This document shows, piece by piece, positions 1 through 9,521 of a stretch of 64,000 nucleotides of DNA. Every line of letters begins with the position of its first letter. Position 1 is the stretch's first letter. The DNA lies in assembly GCF_018613325.1 (NCBI RefSeq), contig NZ_JAGGQJ010000004.1:372001-436000 (forward strand), read 5' to 3'. The notes under the pieces were generated by a model. That model saw nothing but the letters and a program-made list of their open reading frames with translations. It did no database searches and was not told the origin of the DNA. Source of the stretch: Bacillus sp. ISL-34 (GTDB lineage: Bacteria > Bacillota > Bacilli > Bacillales > DSM-1321). The position numbers were made by a program, and so were the translations under genes.

Positions 1-123
1 GAAATAGAGGTTATTTGCAAATTTTTAGGATAAGTTATAAATAAAGATCTTATAATATTTATTATTTCCAAAAAACAAACATTTTTAATGAGTAAAATCC
101 TAAAAAGTATGGTATACTTAACT

Positions 124-152
124 TTGATTATTTTCCAATTATGTGATATAAT
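124..152 (+). promoter_or_regulatory. Sigma-A promoter of yugI
   Basis: TTGATT at 124-129 and TATAAT at 147-152 are separated by 17 bases, an almost ideal housekeeping promoter about 50 bases upstream of the yugI start. The first 120 bases of the window are AT-rich and show nothing else. Confidence 0.7.
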
Positions 153-203
153 TTTTTATTGCGTGAAAAGACGAAAAAATATATATAAAATAGGAGTGTT
201 ACC

Positions 204-608
204 ATGTCTGAAAAATTCGAAATTGGTGCGGTAGTTGCTGGTAAAGTAACTGGTATTCAACCATACGGTGCATTTGTTGCTCTAGATGATTCAACTCAAG
301 GTTTAGTTCATATTTCTGAAATTACTCACGGCTTCGTTAAAGATATCAACGAACATTTAAAAGTGGGCGATGAAGTGAAAGTCAAAGTTCTTTCAATCGA
401 TTCAGCTGCTGGAAAAATCGGCTTATCGATCCGCGCTACAGAAGAAGCTCCTGAGCGTACTGAAGCTCCGAAAAAAGCTCCGAAAAAACGCCAAGCATCT
501 GTTAAAGCGACATCTCACATCGAATCTACTGAAGGTTTCAACACATTGAAAGACAAACTTCAAGAGTGGATCGAACAATCTCAACGCGAAGACTTAATCA
601 AAAAATAA
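204..608 (+). CDS. yugI: S1 domain RNA-binding general stress protein 13 (YugI)
   Basis: A 134-residue protein with a single S1 RNA-binding domain at about residues 5-75 (GKVTGIQPYGAFVAL, GLVHISEI, VKVKVLSID) followed by a lysine/proline-rich basic linker near 85-100 and a charged C-terminus. Size and layout match B. subtilis YugI (GSP13), which associates with ribosomes; its exact role is not settled. The ATG has a good Shine-Dalgarno sequence (taggagtg), and the gene has its own sigma-A promoter and hairpin terminator, so it is probably monocistronic. The following yuzA, yugJ, pgi, yugN and yugO homologues support orthology by gene order. Confidence 0.93.
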   Translation: MSEKFEIGAVVAGKVTGIQPYGAFVALDDSTQGLVHISEITHGFVKDINEHLKVGDEVKVKVLSIDSAAGKIGLSIRATEEAPERTEAPKKAPKKRQASVKATSHIESTEGFNTLKDKLQEWIEQSQREDLIKK

Positions 609-615
609 TTTTGGG

Positions 616-650
616 AACCGGCAGATCCTTCGATCAGCCGGTTTTTTTTT
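616..650 (+). terminator. Rho-independent terminator of yugI
   Basis: A 7 bp stem (aaccggc/gccggtt) is followed by a run of nine T, just after the yugI stop. Confidence 0.85.
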
Positions 651-658
651 GTCCATGA

Positions 659-700
659 AATAAAGCCGGGTCATGTGTTTATCCATGGTCCGGCTTTATT
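659..700 (-). terminator. Terminator between yugI and yuzA
   Basis: Long stem aataaagccgg/ccggctttatt. It can work in both directions and lies just downstream of yuzA on the minus strand. Confidence 0.7.
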
Positions 701-734
701 TTATAAAACATAAACAATGTCCATGGTCATGACA

Positions 735-968
735 TCAACGAGTCGGTTTGGTTTCAGGCTCTCTGGAAATTTCAGGACTTGGTTTAAAGAGAAGACCAAG
801 ATTAATGAGACCGGCAATTCCAACTAATCCATAAACGATACGGGCCAATGCGGCATCTTGCCCTCCGAAAATAGAAGCGACCAAGTCAAATTGAAAAAAT
901 CCTATTAAACCCCAGTTGATTGCCCCGATTATTGTAAGAACAAGTGCAGTTCTTTGTATTCCACTCAT
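735..968 (-). CDS. yuzA: DUF378 small membrane protein (YuzA)
   Basis: A 77-residue protein with two predicted membrane segments (about residues 7-23 and 44-60), the second followed by a polar tail rich in Pro, Glu and Lys. The hairpin topology with the NWGLIGFF motif is typical of the DUF378 family, whose function is unknown. The start at 968 has a strong AAAGGAGG site seven bases upstream; an upstream in-frame ATG at 1013 lacks one. yuzA sits beside yugI in B. subtilis too. Confidence 0.88.
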   Translation of the reverse strand: MSGIQRTALVLTIIGAINWGLIGFFQFDLVASIFGGQDAALARIVYGLVGIAGLINLGLLFKPSPEISREPETKPTR

Positions 969-1173
969 TGTACAGCCTCCTTTTTTTGAAAAAATCAGTT
1001 CTTTACTTATCATGCTTTTTCATCATGTAAATATACATTTGCACAAAAGTTCCGGGCGGATATTTTGTATTTAAATGGAACATTGGTCATAATGAATAAA
1101 AGAAAAACTAGCACTTGGCTCTATGGACAATTCATAAAACGGAGTCATGTGGCACTTAAAGGAGAGATATACA

Positions 1174-2337
1174 TTGGAGAATTTCACTTATAAAAATCCT
1201 ACTAAAGTAATTTTCGGGAAAGGTCAGCTTGAAAGTTTAAAAACTGAAATTCCTGCGTATGGCGATAAAGTGTTACTTGTATACGGTGGAGGAAGCATAA
1301 AGAAAAATGGCTTATATGAAAAAGTGGTCAATGCCTTGAAAGAAATTGATGCAGAGGTGCACGAACTTTCCGGAGTTGAACCGAATCCACGCATCTCAAC
1401 AGTCCGAAAAGGTGTTGATCTTTGTAAAGAACATGGTATCGACTTTGTCCTTGCTGTTGGAGGAGGAAGCGTCATCGACGCTACAAAGGCCATCGTTGCG
1501 GGTGCTAAATATGAGGGGGATCCATGGGATCTTGTCATTAAGAAGGCGCCAGTCGAAGAGGCGCTTCCATTCGGAACGGTACTGACTTTAGCTGCAACCG
1601 GCTCTGAGGCGAATTCCGGATCGGTCATAACAAACTGGGAAACAAAAGAGAAATATGGATGGGGGAGTCCATTGGTATTTCCGCAATTCTCCATTTTGGA
1701 TCCGGAAAATACTTTTTCGGTACCAAAAGACCAAACGGTATACGGAATGGTCGATATGATGTCACATGTATTCGAAACGTACTTTCATCCGGAAACGCAT
1801 GCGCCGCTTCAAGACCGTTTTTGTGAATCGCTGTTATCGACGGTGATTGAAACGGCACCTAAACTATTGGAAGATCTTGAGGATTATGAGCACCGGGCCA
1901 CTATCCTGTATGCCGGAAACCTAGCCTTGAATGGGTCGCTTGGGGTTGGGTACAGCGGTGATTGGGCAACTCATAACATTGAACATGCCGTTTCAGCCGT
2001 TTATGACATCCCGCATGCAGGAGGATTAGCCATCTTGTTCCCGAATTGGATGAAGCATGTGCTCCGTGAAAATGTCGCACGCTTTAAACAAGTTGCAGTC
2101 CGTGTATTCCATGTGGATCCGGAAGGTAAAACTGATGAGGAAGCGGCTCTTGAAGGCATTGAAAGACTTAGGTCATTTTGGAGCAGCTTAGGGGCGCCGA
2201 CCAATCTTTCGGATTATGGCATCGATGACTCACAATTGGAAGTCATGGCTGATAAAGCGATGAGCAGAGGGGAATTTGGACGATTCAAAGTCCTCAACCG
2301 TGAAGATGTCCTTGCCATATTACGGGCTTCATTATAA
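1174..2337 (+). CDS. yugJ: Iron-containing NADH-dependent alcohol (butanol) dehydrogenase, YugJ/YugK type
   Basis: Group III metal-dependent alcohol dehydrogenase, about 387 residues, predicted to reduce aldehydes with NAD(P)H in the cytosol. Visible signatures are the nucleotide-binding [13 protein letters not shown] loop near residue 95 and the metal-ligand region with VDMMSHVFE and [19 protein letters not shown] chose the TTG at 1174 because AAAGGAGAG lies just upstream and the resulting N-terminus ([15 protein letters not shown]) matches the family; the in-frame ATG at 1147 has no ribosome binding site and adds nine unusual residues. B. subtilis has two paralogues here (yugJ, yugK), and only one is present in this window. 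Confidence 0.88.
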   Translation: MENFTYKNPTKVIFGKGQLESLKTEIPAYGDKVLLVYGGGSIKKNGLYEKVVNALKEIDAEVHELSGVEPNPRISTVRKGVDLCKEHGIDFVLAVGGGSVIDATKAIVAGAKYEGDPWDLVIKKAPVEEALPFGTVLTLAATGSEANSGSVITNWETKEKYGWGSPLVFPQFSILDPENTFSVPKDQTVYGMVDMMSHVFETYFHPETHAPLQDRFCESLLSTVIETAPKLLEDLEDYEHRATILYAGNLALNGSLGVGYSGDWATHNIEHAVSAVYDIPHAGGLAILFPNWMKHVLRENVARFKQVAVRVFHVDPEGKTDEEAALEGIERLRSFWSSLGAPTNLSDYGIDDSQLEVMADKAMSRGEFGRFKVLNREDVLAILRASL

Positions 2338-2484
2338 ACAAGTGATATGATTCTTTCTCCCGCCTTGTCAGGTGGGAGATTACTTTATAACCATATTTCG
2401 TTATTTACCTGATCGATTTCTTGATTATGAGAATTACATCAGATAAAGTGAAGGGGAAACTAAAGAATTCAAGGAGGAATTTGA

Positions 2485-3831
2485 ATGGCGCATATTCGTT
2501 TCGATTATACAAAAGCCCTGCCGTTTTTCGGGGAGCATGAGATTACCTATTTACAGGATGCTGTAAAAGTGGCACACCATTCCCTGCATGAGCAGACAGG
2601 GGCAGGCAATGAATATCTTGGCTGGCTTGATTTACCCGCCAATTATGATAAAGAAGAGTTCTCAAGGATCAAAAAAGCGGCCGCAAAAATAAAAGAAGAT
2701 TCAGATGTGCTGCTGGTTATCGGAATCGGCGGATCATACCTGGGAGCACGAGCGGCAGTTGAGATGCTTCAACATAGTTTTTATAACATTTTACCGTCGG
2801 ATAAAAGAAATGCACCGCAAATTCTATTTGTGGGTAATAATATAAGCTCTACATATATGCAGGACGTAATGGACCTATTGGAAAATAGGGATTTCTCGAT
2901 CAATGTCATCTCTAAATCCGGTACGACCACGGAGCCTGCACTGGCCTTCAGGATTTTCCGTAAACTGCTGGAACAAAAATACGGTGTTGAAGAAGCTAAG
3001 AGCCGCATTTATGCGACCACTGATAAAGAAAAGGGCGCATTAAAAACGGTTGCAACGGAGGAAGGTTTCCAAACTTTCGTCATTCCTGATGATGTTGGCG
3101 GACGTTATTCGGTCTTAACGGCAGTAGGGCTGCTTCCGATTGCTGTCAGCGGGGCGGATATCGATCAAATGATGGAGGGAGCCGAGCGGGCAAGGGCGGA
3201 CTTCAGTTCTTCCGAGCTAGGTGAGAATCAGGCATACCAATATGCGGCGGTCCGGAATATCCTTTACAATAAAGGGAAAACGATTGAAATGCTGATAAAC
3301 TATGAGCCTGGACTTCAATACTTCTCTGAGTGGTGGAAACAATTATTTGGAGAAAGTGAAGGAAAGGATCAAAAAGGGATATTCCCTTCATCGGCCAACT
3401 TTTCGACTGACCTGCATTCATTAGGGCAGTATGTTCAGGAAGGACGGCGTGACCTTTTTGAAACAGTCATCAAAGTGGAAAAGGCCCGTCATGAAATCTT
3501 GATTGAAGAAGCGGAAAATGACTTGGATGGCCTGAATTACCTTTCAGGTGAATCGGTGCAATTCGTGAATAATAAAGCCTTTGAGGGTACGCTGTTAGCC
3601 CATACGGACGGTGGCGTTCCCAACCTGATCGTAACGGTTCCGCAACTCGATGCTTATACTTTTGGCTACCTTGTATATTTCTTCGAGAAAGCATGTGCAA
3701 TGAGCGGATACTTACTGGGTGTAAATCCATTTGATCAGCCTGGAGTGGAAGCTTATAAGGTGAACATGTTTGCTCTTTTAGGCAAGCCGGGTTATGAAAA
3801 GAAAAAAGCTGAGCTCGAACAACGCTTATAA
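2485..3831 (+). CDS. pgi: Glucose-6-phosphate isomerase
   Basis: A 448-residue phosphoglucose isomerase that interconverts glucose-6-phosphate and fructose-6-phosphate in glycolysis and gluconeogenesis. The two SIS domains are recognisable from [11 protein letters not shown] near residue 79 and [13 protein letters not shown] near 143; the catalytic Glu lies in [14 protein letters not shown], and [12 protein letters not shown] is the C-terminal signature. Length equals that of the Bacillus enzyme. The start has a strong AAGGAGGAATTTG site. It lies between yugJ and yugN as in B. subtilis and has its own terminator. Confidence 0.97.
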   Translation: MAHIRFDYTKALPFFGEHEITYLQDAVKVAHHSLHEQTGAGNEYLGWLDLPANYDKEEFSRIKKAAAKIKEDSDVLLVIGIGGSYLGARAAVEMLQHSFYNILPSDKRNAPQILFVGNNISSTYMQDVMDLLENRDFSINVISKSGTTTEPALAFRIFRKLLEQKYGVEEAKSRIYATTDKEKGALKTVATEEGFQTFVIPDDVGGRYSVLTAVGLLPIAVSGADIDQMMEGAERARADFSSSELGENQAYQYAAVRNILYNKGKTIEMLINYEPGLQYFSEWWKQLFGESEGKDQKGIFPSSANFSTDLHSLGQYVQEGRRDLFETVIKVEKARHEILIEEAENDLDGLNYLSGESVQFVNNKAFEGTLLAHTDGGVPNLIVTVPQLDAYTFGYLVYFFEKACAMSGYLLGVNPFDQPGVEAYKVNMFALLGKPGYEKKKAELEQRL

Positions 3832-3835
3832 TATA

Positions 3836-3879
3836 AAAGGCATCAAGCTGGAATAACATCCAGCATGATGCCTTTTTTT
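3836..3879 (+). terminator. Terminator of pgi
   Basis: A 10 bp stem (aaaggcatca/tgatgccttt) enclosing a secondary hairpin, followed by a T-run. Confidence 0.85.
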
Positions 3880-4051
3880 CGTTTGAAAAGCTAAGGTAGT
3901 GTCAGGCGAAGAGAAAGAAACTTCACAAAAGCGTAAGGGGAGCTTGGAAGCGATTCCTTTTGTCAATCGAAGGAACAATGGAGGCATTCCATGTTTTTTT
4001 TAAGCCACTTTGGTTAAGCTAATAGAAAATTAGCGAAAGAGGTTTTATACA

Positions 4052-4456
4052 ATGATTAAAATTTCTTCTCAGTTGGAAGGGAAAACATTCGGTTTATTCG
4101 ATCTGGAGACGAAGTTAAAACCTGAAGGATATGCGATTGGCGGAGGATGGGATTATGACCATGGGTCTTTTGATTATAAGATTGATGACAGTGATGGCTA
4201 CCAATTCTTGCGAGTCCCTTTCAAGGCTGTTGATGGTTCACTCGATCAGGACGGGGTAATGGTCGAACTTTTACAACCGTTTTTGTTATCTCATAAGTAC
4301 GAGGACGGGATTGATGATGAAGGAAATATCGGAAACCTTTCCGCTTCCTTCAATCAGTTTGCTGAGCCTGAAAATAAGGATGCCGAATTTCCGGAAAACT
4401 ATATTTCATATGGAAAAACGCTTGTCCGTGATTTGGAAAAGCTTTTATTACATTAA
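4052..4456 (+). CDS. yugN: YugN-like family protein
   Basis: A 134-residue acidic soluble protein without signal peptide or membrane segment. It matches the YugN-like family in length, in its conserved GYAIGGGWDYDHGSFDYKID region (residues 24-43) and in position between pgi and yugO. Function is unknown. Its stop codon overlaps the stop codon of convergent yugO by four bases, so the two transcripts must overlap at their 3' ends. Confidence 0.88.
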   Translation: MIKISSQLEGKTFGLFDLETKLKPEGYAIGGGWDYDHGSFDYKIDDSDGYQFLRVPFKAVDGSLDQDGVMVELLQPFLLSHKYEDGIDDEGNIGNLSASFNQFAEPENKDAEFPENYISYGKTLVRDLEKLLLH

Positions 4457-5445
4457 TCTTCAATGATGAGCAGGGTGTCATCACGATGTATGATTACATC
4501 TCCAGGGGGCTTGATTAATGTCTTGCCTCCTGAAATGATGCCGACCAATAATATGTCTTGATCAAATAGCTTAACGTTCAACTGTTTAAACGTCAATTCC
4601 ACCCAGTCATCCTGGATGGGCAGCTGTTTGAGGTTCAATCCATCCCGCTCTTTTTGCTCTTCGGCTTCCACAATGATTCCCTTCGATAAGCAATCCTGCA
4701 TATATTCACTCGCAAATTTATTCGTTTCGACTATACCGTCCGCTCCAGCCCGTAAAGCATTTTCCTTTTGTTCATGCGTCAATATTTCCACAAGACAATA
4801 CACATGCGGATTCAGCCCTTTGACGGCCAGTAACGTTAAGATTGAGAACATATCCGTTTGCAGCTCGTCTTGCTTAAGATCAGCCGTGATAAGGACGCGT
4901 ATGGCTTGTTTTATATTAGCTTTCTGCAAAACGGAATCCAATGTAGCTTTTCCTTGGACAAAGTGGATATTCGTTCTTGGAAGCGGGTGCTTTTCCAGCG
5001 TATCATCGATAAGGACAATGGATTGATGATGTTTGCGATCATGAATGTTTTGGATGATTCTCTTGGAACGGCCATTCCAGCCCACAATGATAATATGTCC
5101 GCCGCCGCCGTATACTTTCTTTCCTGTTAGAAATTGCTGTTCATTGGAAATGGAAATTTTGGCAATGTACGCAAAATAAGAGGTGATCAGGCCGGCGCCC
5201 GACAAAATAAGGACCATCCCAATGATTCTTCCAAGATTTGTAACGGGAGTGAAATCTCCGTAACCCACCGTTGACATAGTGACGATTGCCCACCAGATGC
5301 CATCAAGTAAAGTGGGGAATCTCTTCGGCTCCACAATGTGGATCAAGACCCCGAATGAGAGTAAAAATAATGCAATGATAGAAAGCAATCTGATGAAACG
5401 CGGAAATCTGGGAACGGTGCTGATGTATGGACCGATTCGAATCAT
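4453..5445 (-). CDS. yugO: Potassium channel YugO (two-TM, RCK domain)
   Basis: A 330-residue channel subunit. The first membrane helix is at about 20-38, the pore loop carries the K+ selectivity filter TVGYGD at 59-64, and the second helix spans about 72-95. From about residue 115 a cytoplasmic RCK/TrkA-N Rossmann domain (GGHIIIVGWNGRSKRII) is followed by a TrkA-C-like end. B. subtilis YugO releases K+ and supports biofilm formation and electrical signalling; the same is inferred here. The order yugN-yugO is conserved. Confidence 0.92.
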   Translation of the reverse strand: MIRIGPYISTVPRFPRFIRLLSIIALFLLSFGVLIHIVEPKRFPTLLDGIWWAIVTMSTVGYGDFTPVTNLGRIIGMVLILSGAGLITSYFAYIAKISISNEQQFLTGKKVYGGGGHIIIVGWNGRSKRIIQNIHDRKHHQSIVLIDDTLEKHPLPRTNIHFVQGKATLDSVLQKANIKQAIRVLITADLKQDELQTDMFSILTLLAVKGLNPHVYCLVEILTHEQKENALRAGADGIVETNKFASEYMQDCLSKGIIVEAEEQKERDGLNLKQLPIQDDWVELTFKQLNVKLFDQDILLVGIISGGKTLIKPPGDVIIHRDDTLLIIED

Positions 5446-5578
5446 GTTTTCTCACCCCTTAAGCTGTTCCTTTTAGTATGGTCAAAAAAGACTTGGCTCA
5501 TAAGGGTGCGATAGACAAACTTTGAATAGAATATCGGCATATTACCGAAAGTTGCCAATCGATTTTTGGGTAAATGAT

Positions 5579-5611
5579 AAAAGCCCTCCGGATGTTGTCG
5601 GAAGGCTTTTA
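5579..5611 (-). terminator. Terminator downstream of the yaaH-type gene
   Basis: Stem aaaagcc(t/c)tccg with its complement, loop of eight bases and a T-rich end on the minus strand, about 90 bases after the gene at 5698-6984. Confidence 0.6.
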
Positions 5612-5697
5612 GTGCTGAGTCACGTATCCTGAACTGGACTTCATGCTCGATGATTGATTATATGCCCGTTTGCGTTTCGGTATTCCTCAATCTTTTC

Positions 5698-6984
5698 TTA
5701 GACCCTTCTCCGTACGTTAAAATTATCACTGATGAGCAGCCAGTTTTGAGGGAAGGCTAGGCCGAGCTTCCAATAACTCATTCCCCTTAGATTCAGTTCT
5801 TTGATCAAATCGAATTTTGCCTGAATGGACCTGGCATCTTCAAACCACACCTCATGCTGCCTATCCTCTATATCGGTATAGTTGAAGTGCGGGGCCTGTG
5901 CGGTTTCATCATACTCGATGGAAACATTATTGGCCGCCGCAATCTGGATGGCCTGCTGCGGACTCACGGCCCTGGCAGTGGATCCCTGTACAAAGGGCAG
6001 GGTCCAATCATAGCCATATAGATTCTGCCCCATCAGGATCTTGTTGGAGGGAATATCGGTGACGGCATACTCAAGAACCTCCCGAACAGGCCCGATCGGG
6101 GACACAGCCATTGCCGGTCCTCCGCTATATCCCCATTCATAAGTCATGATGATAACGAAGTCGACGATTTCACCATGTGCTTTATAGTCATGTGCCTCAT
6201 ACCAACGGCCTTTTTGCTCAGCACTTGTTTTAGGGGCAAGTGCTGTGGAAATGAACCAACCCTCTTTCTTGAATCGTTCTTTGGCTTTTCGGAGAAATTG
6301 ATTATAGGCTTCTTTATCGGCCGGCCTTAAATACTCAAAGTCAAAGTGGATATCCCGGAAGCCATATTTCTTTGCCGTTGTAACGATATTGTTCAGGAAC
6401 TTATTCTGAACGGAAGTATTCGTTAAGATGATTTGACCGAGTTCATCGCTGAATTGGTCATTTTCCTGATTCGTGATCACCATCATCAGGACATTTTTAT
6501 TTTCCCTGGCGATGGCAGGGAAGTCATTGAGCAAAGGCTCTTTCAAGGAGCCGTCACGAAGCGCCTGGAAGCTGAATGGGGCTAAGTAGGTTAAATAGGG
6601 CCCAGCTTCCCTGGCGGCCGTTACAAGGGCCGGTGCAACCGTCGTACCCCGCGGCTCGACATAACCGTTGAATTCGGCGGTCCTTTTCTTCCGTGCCGGA
6701 ATATAGAGCCGGTATCCAGGGGAAAGGATTTGATTTTCGGAAATGCCATTTATTTTTGCCAATTCTTGAAAAGGGACATCAACCCTTTGGGAAATGGAAT
6801 AAAGACTATCGCCCGGTTGAACGAAATAATAGCTGCCGACGATTGGAATGACAAGGGCCTGCCCCGAAACAAGATTATTTGGGTTAGGGATCTTATTTGT
6901 TTCCACGAGCCTGTCAACGGTTACGCTGTACGTCTGGGCGATGCCATATAGCGTCTGGCCTGGCCTAACCACATGTATTTGCAA
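5698..6984 (-). CDS. yaaH: Spore peptidoglycan hydrolase with two LysM domains and GH18 domain (YaaH/SleL type)
   Basis: A 428-residue protein, the length of B. subtilis YaaH. Two LysM repeats (about residues 2-46 and 51-96) bind spore cortex peptidoglycan, and residues 105-425 form a GH18 domain of the N-acetylglucosaminidase type with the active-site stretch DIHFDFE at 211-217 (Glu217 the likely acid). The family acts in cortex lysis during germination. There is no signal peptide, as usual for these mother-cell-made spore proteins. The SASP gene is divergent just upstream, consistent with sporulation-specific expression. Confidence 0.9.
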   Translation of the reverse strand: MQIHVVRPGQTLYGIAQTYSVTVDRLVETNKIPNPNNLVSGQALVIPIVGSYYFVQPGDSLYSISQRVDVPFQELAKINGISENQILSPGYRLYIPARKKRTAEFNGYVEPRGTTVAPALVTAAREAGPYLTYLAPFSFQALRDGSLKEPLLNDFPAIARENKNVLMMVITNQENDQFSDELGQIILTNTSVQNKFLNNIVTTAKKYGFRDIHFDFEYLRPADKEAYNQFLRKAKERFKKEGWFISTALAPKTSAEQKGRWYEAHDYKAHGEIVDFVIIMTYEWGYSGGPAMAVSPIGPVREVLEYAVTDIPSNKILMGQNLYGYDWTLPFVQGSTARAVSPQQAIQIAAANNVSIEYDETAQAPHFNYTDIEDRQHEVWFEDARSIQAKFDLIKELNLRGMSYWKLGLAFPQNWLLISDNFNVRRRV

Positions 6985-7150
6985 TTTCTTTTCCCTCCTA
7001 CTGAAAGTTTCCTAACAGTTTATGAGCATAAAAAGAAATTCATGATAAAGAGCTTAGGATTGAGAGAAACATAGATAAAAAAATACAATAAATTGGCAAT
7101 AATAATTTAAGCTTAAAATGCTAATTAATATTAGTAGGAGGTGAAAACAC

Positions 7151-7360
7151 ATGGCAAACAACAATAACAGCAATCAACTTTTAGTATCTGGTGCAGAACA
7201 AGCTCTACAACAAATGAAAAATGAAATCGCTAGTGAATTTGGTGTAAACCTAGGTGCTGACACTACTTCTCGCGCTAACGGATCTGTTGGTGGGGAAATC
7301 ACAAAACGTTTGGTTCAAATGGCTGAACAACAACTAGGCGGTTCAAACTTTTCTCGTTAA
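7151..7360 (+). CDS. Alpha/beta-type small acid-soluble spore protein
   Basis: A 69-residue SASP that coats and protects spore DNA. The two family blocks are visible: NEIASEFGV around residue 25, the site cut by the germination protease GPR, and the DNA-binding block [21 protein letters not shown] near residues 46-65. TAGGAGGTG lies eight bases before the ATG. Such genes are usually transcribed by sigma-G in the forespore; I could not identify a convincing sigma-G promoter. Which B. subtilis paralogue (sspA/B/D) it equals cannot be decided. Confidence 0.96.
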   Translation: MANNNNSNQLLVSGAEQALQQMKNEIASEFGVNLGADTTSRANGSVGGEITKRLVQMAEQQLGGSNFSR

Positions 7361-7383
7361 TTAATTGAATAAATATGGATTAG

Positions 7384-7412
7384 AAAGAGAAGGAGTATCG
7401 CTCCTTCTCTTT
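7384..7412. terminator. Bidirectional terminator between SASP and glycerophosphodiesterase genes
   Basis: Perfect 12 bp stem (aaagagaaggag/ctccttctcttt) with a five-base loop between convergent genes. Confidence 0.85.
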
Positions 7413-7420
7413 CGCATTGT

Positions 7421-8170
7421 TCAGCCATGCGACTGCCAAGCTTTTAAAATCTTGATTGCCTTTTCAGGGAAATCGGTCATGATGACGTCGACTCCCAACT
7501 CTGCCAGCTTGACGATGTCGGCTTCATCATTGGCGACCCAAGGCCGGATTTTATATCCAAGTTTTTTCGCTTTTTCATTAACTGCTGGAGTCAGGCTGTT
7601 TTTATCTGGATGAAAACCAGCTTCTTTTTTATCACGTAAGATTTCTTCGAAGTTTTCAGGAAGCCCCTCGAACAATAATGCACGTTCAAGGTCTGGGGCA
7701 AGCATCTTCACTTTTTCAATGGATTGATGGTTGAAGGAAGAGAGGATCACCCGGTTTTCCATTCGATATTGACGAATTAAATCAATAATCTTCTGTTCAA
7801 TTCCTTCGTAGGCGAGTTTATCCGTTTTGATTTCGATATTCATCAATAAAGCATTTCCTTTTGCCCAGTCGAGAACTTCCAGTAAAAGAGGAATCCTCTC
7901 CCCAAGGAATTCACTGGAAAATTTGCTCCCGGCATCAGCCGTTTTCAACATTTGTGCCGAATGATCTTTTACATAACCGGTAAGGTTGGTCGTTCGATCA
8001 AGTGTTTCGTCATGGATGATGACCAATTCCCCATCAGAACTGAGATGGACATCAAACTCGATTCCCTCAGCACCGATTTCTGCCGCCTTTTGGAATGCGG
8101 CCATGGTATTTTCAGGATGCGTCCCCTTGGACCCTCTATGGGCGAAAATCAGTATGTTTTGCAAATTCAT
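7421..8170 (-). CDS. Glycerophosphodiester phosphodiesterase
   Basis: A 249-residue cytosolic GDPD that hydrolyses glycerophosphodiesters to glycerol-3-phosphate and an alcohol. The catalytic signature is clear: FAHRGSKGTHPENT near the N-terminus with the His/Arg pair, EFDVHLSSDGELVIIHDETLDRT with the metal-binding Glu/Asp and second His, and NIEIKTD downstream. The start at 8170 follows AAAGGGGAAGTG; an upstream in-frame ATG at 8233 has no ribosome binding site. No signal peptide, unlike secreted GlpQ. It is the YqiK/UgpQ type. Confidence 0.9.
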   Translation of the reverse strand: MNLQNILIFAHRGSKGTHPENTMAAFQKAAEIGAEGIEFDVHLSSDGELVIIHDETLDRTTNLTGYVKDHSAQMLKTADAGSKFSSEFLGERIPLLLEVLDWAKGNALLMNIEIKTDKLAYEGIEQKIIDLIRQYRMENRVILSSFNHQSIEKVKMLAPDLERALLFEGLPENFEEILRDKKEAGFHPDKNSLTPAVNEKAKKLGYKIRPWVANDEADIVKLAELGVDVIMTDFPEKAIKILKAWQSHG

Positions 8171-8317
8171 CACTTCCCCTTTAAACTTTATCTTGAACCC
8201 TATCATACATGTATCACTGAATTGTTTCAGCAATGTTTAATAGACAATATTTTAAACAACGAGTAAAATACATATGATATTTCCATAAATAGGTGTTCGA
8301 ATTATGAGGTGAATAAA

Positions 8318-9145
8318 ATGAATATGTGGGAAATTTTTGTTGCAGTTATCCTTGGTCTTGTAGAAGGATTAACTGAATTTGCTCCTGTATCGTCTACAGG
8401 GCATATGATTATCGTCGATGATTTATGGCTGAAATCGAAAGAGATTTTCGGAAGTGAAGTGGCCAATGCGTTTAAGGTGGTCATCCAGCTTGGTTCGATC
8501 CTCGCCGTGGTCGTGCTCTTCTGGGGGCGATTCATGGACTTGCTTGGTTTAAGGAAGCTGAAAGGCACATCCGCTGTGAACGGTCCAAAGCTTAACCTAT
8601 TGCAGATCTTTGTTGGATTGTTGCCGGCTGGCGTTTTAGGACTATTATTCGAAGATTACATTGATGAACATTTATTTACGATGAAGACGGTTATCGTCGG
8701 ATTATTCTTGGGCGCGTTTTTGATGATTGCTGCGGATAAATTCCGTCCAAAGCTGACTGCTGAAACGGTTGACCAAATCACTTATAAACAAGCTTTCGGT
8801 GTAGGTTTAATTCAATGTTTGTCACTGTGGCCGGGATTCTCGCGTTCAGGCTCGACCATTTCCGGTGGGGTGCTTTTAGGAATGAGCTATCGCGCTGCTT
8901 CCGATTTCACCTTCATCATGGCGGTGCCGATCATGGCTGGTGCCAGTCTGTTAAAAATTGTGAAATACTGGGAGTTCTTCACACCTGATGTTCTGCCATT
9001 CTTTATTGCAGGTTTCATCAGTGCATTTATCTTTGCGTTATTCTGTATCCGCTTTTTCTTGATATTAATCAATAAAGTTAAATTGACTCCTTTTGCCATT
9101 TACCGGATCGTCTTGGCAGTCGTGCTTCTATTCATTATTTGGTAA
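8318..9145 (+). CDS. uppP: Undecaprenyl-diphosphatase (BacA/UppP)
   Basis: A 275-residue polytopic membrane enzyme that dephosphorylates undecaprenyl pyrophosphate so that the lipid carrier is recycled for cell-wall synthesis; it also contributes to bacitracin tolerance. The two family motifs are present: EGLTEFAPVSSTGH near residue 17 and PGFSRSGSTISGG near residue 170. TGAGGTG lies seven bases before the ATG at 8318; an in-frame GTG nine bases upstream overlaps that site and is less likely. A strong terminator follows. Confidence 0.95.
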   Translation: MNMWEIFVAVILGLVEGLTEFAPVSSTGHMIIVDDLWLKSKEIFGSEVANAFKVVIQLGSILAVVVLFWGRFMDLLGLRKLKGTSAVNGPKLNLLQIFVGLLPAGVLGLLFEDYIDEHLFTMKTVIVGLFLGAFLMIAADKFRPKLTAETVDQITYKQAFGVGLIQCLSLWPGFSRSGSTISGGVLLGMSYRAASDFTFIMAVPIMAGASLLKIVKYWEFFTPDVLPFFIAGFISAFIFALFCIRFFLILINKVKLTPFAIYRIVLAVVLLFIIW

Positions 9146-9173
9146 TACGAAAAGAAGCTTGAAAGAGGAGAGG

Positions 9174-9206
9174 AAATCACCCCGTTGATTAGGGGTGATT
9201 TTTTTT
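9174..9206 (+). terminator. Terminator of uppP
   Basis: A 10 bp stem (aaatcacccc/ggggtgattt) followed by eight T. Confidence 0.88.
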
Positions 9207-9521
9207 GTGTTCAAAAAAAAAGCTGTAATTCCAGAAAATGTATGACGAATGATACTTAGGTTTTATAGTTTTTAATTCGTTATTTTAGAGTAAAATATCA
9301 ATAATTCTTTTTATAATAAAAAAATATTCGGTTTTTAGTGATGTTTCAGACATAATTAGTAAAAAAAATATAATTGTAATAAAGTTCCCTGAGCTTAGTG
9401 ATACCAACGTGTCTTGGAATTTATCTGAATATTCAAATGATTACATAAACTATTTCCATATAATTTATATGATATAATTTTAGTATAAATAAAGTACATG
9501 TGTACACCTGGGGAGGACAAC
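9207..9521. other. AT-rich intergenic region before the exchanger gene
   Basis: About 315 bases with runs of A and T and several TATAAT-like hexamers close to 9460-9480. A promoter for the downstream gene must lie here, but no single -35/-10 pair stands out. I see no RNA element or small gene. Confidence 0.5.

Noticed and set aside
1224..1694. 156-residue antisense frame within yugJ
   Set aside because: A shadow of a conserved enzyme gene on the other strand, with no ribosome binding site or family match.
4616..5130. Plus-strand frames opposite yugO
   Set aside because: Antisense shadows of the channel gene; codon pattern and ribosome binding site are lacking.
7015..7150. Sigma-G promoter for the SASP gene
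   Set aside because: A GCATA and CATGATA pair occurs but with spacing near 10 bases in place of about 18.
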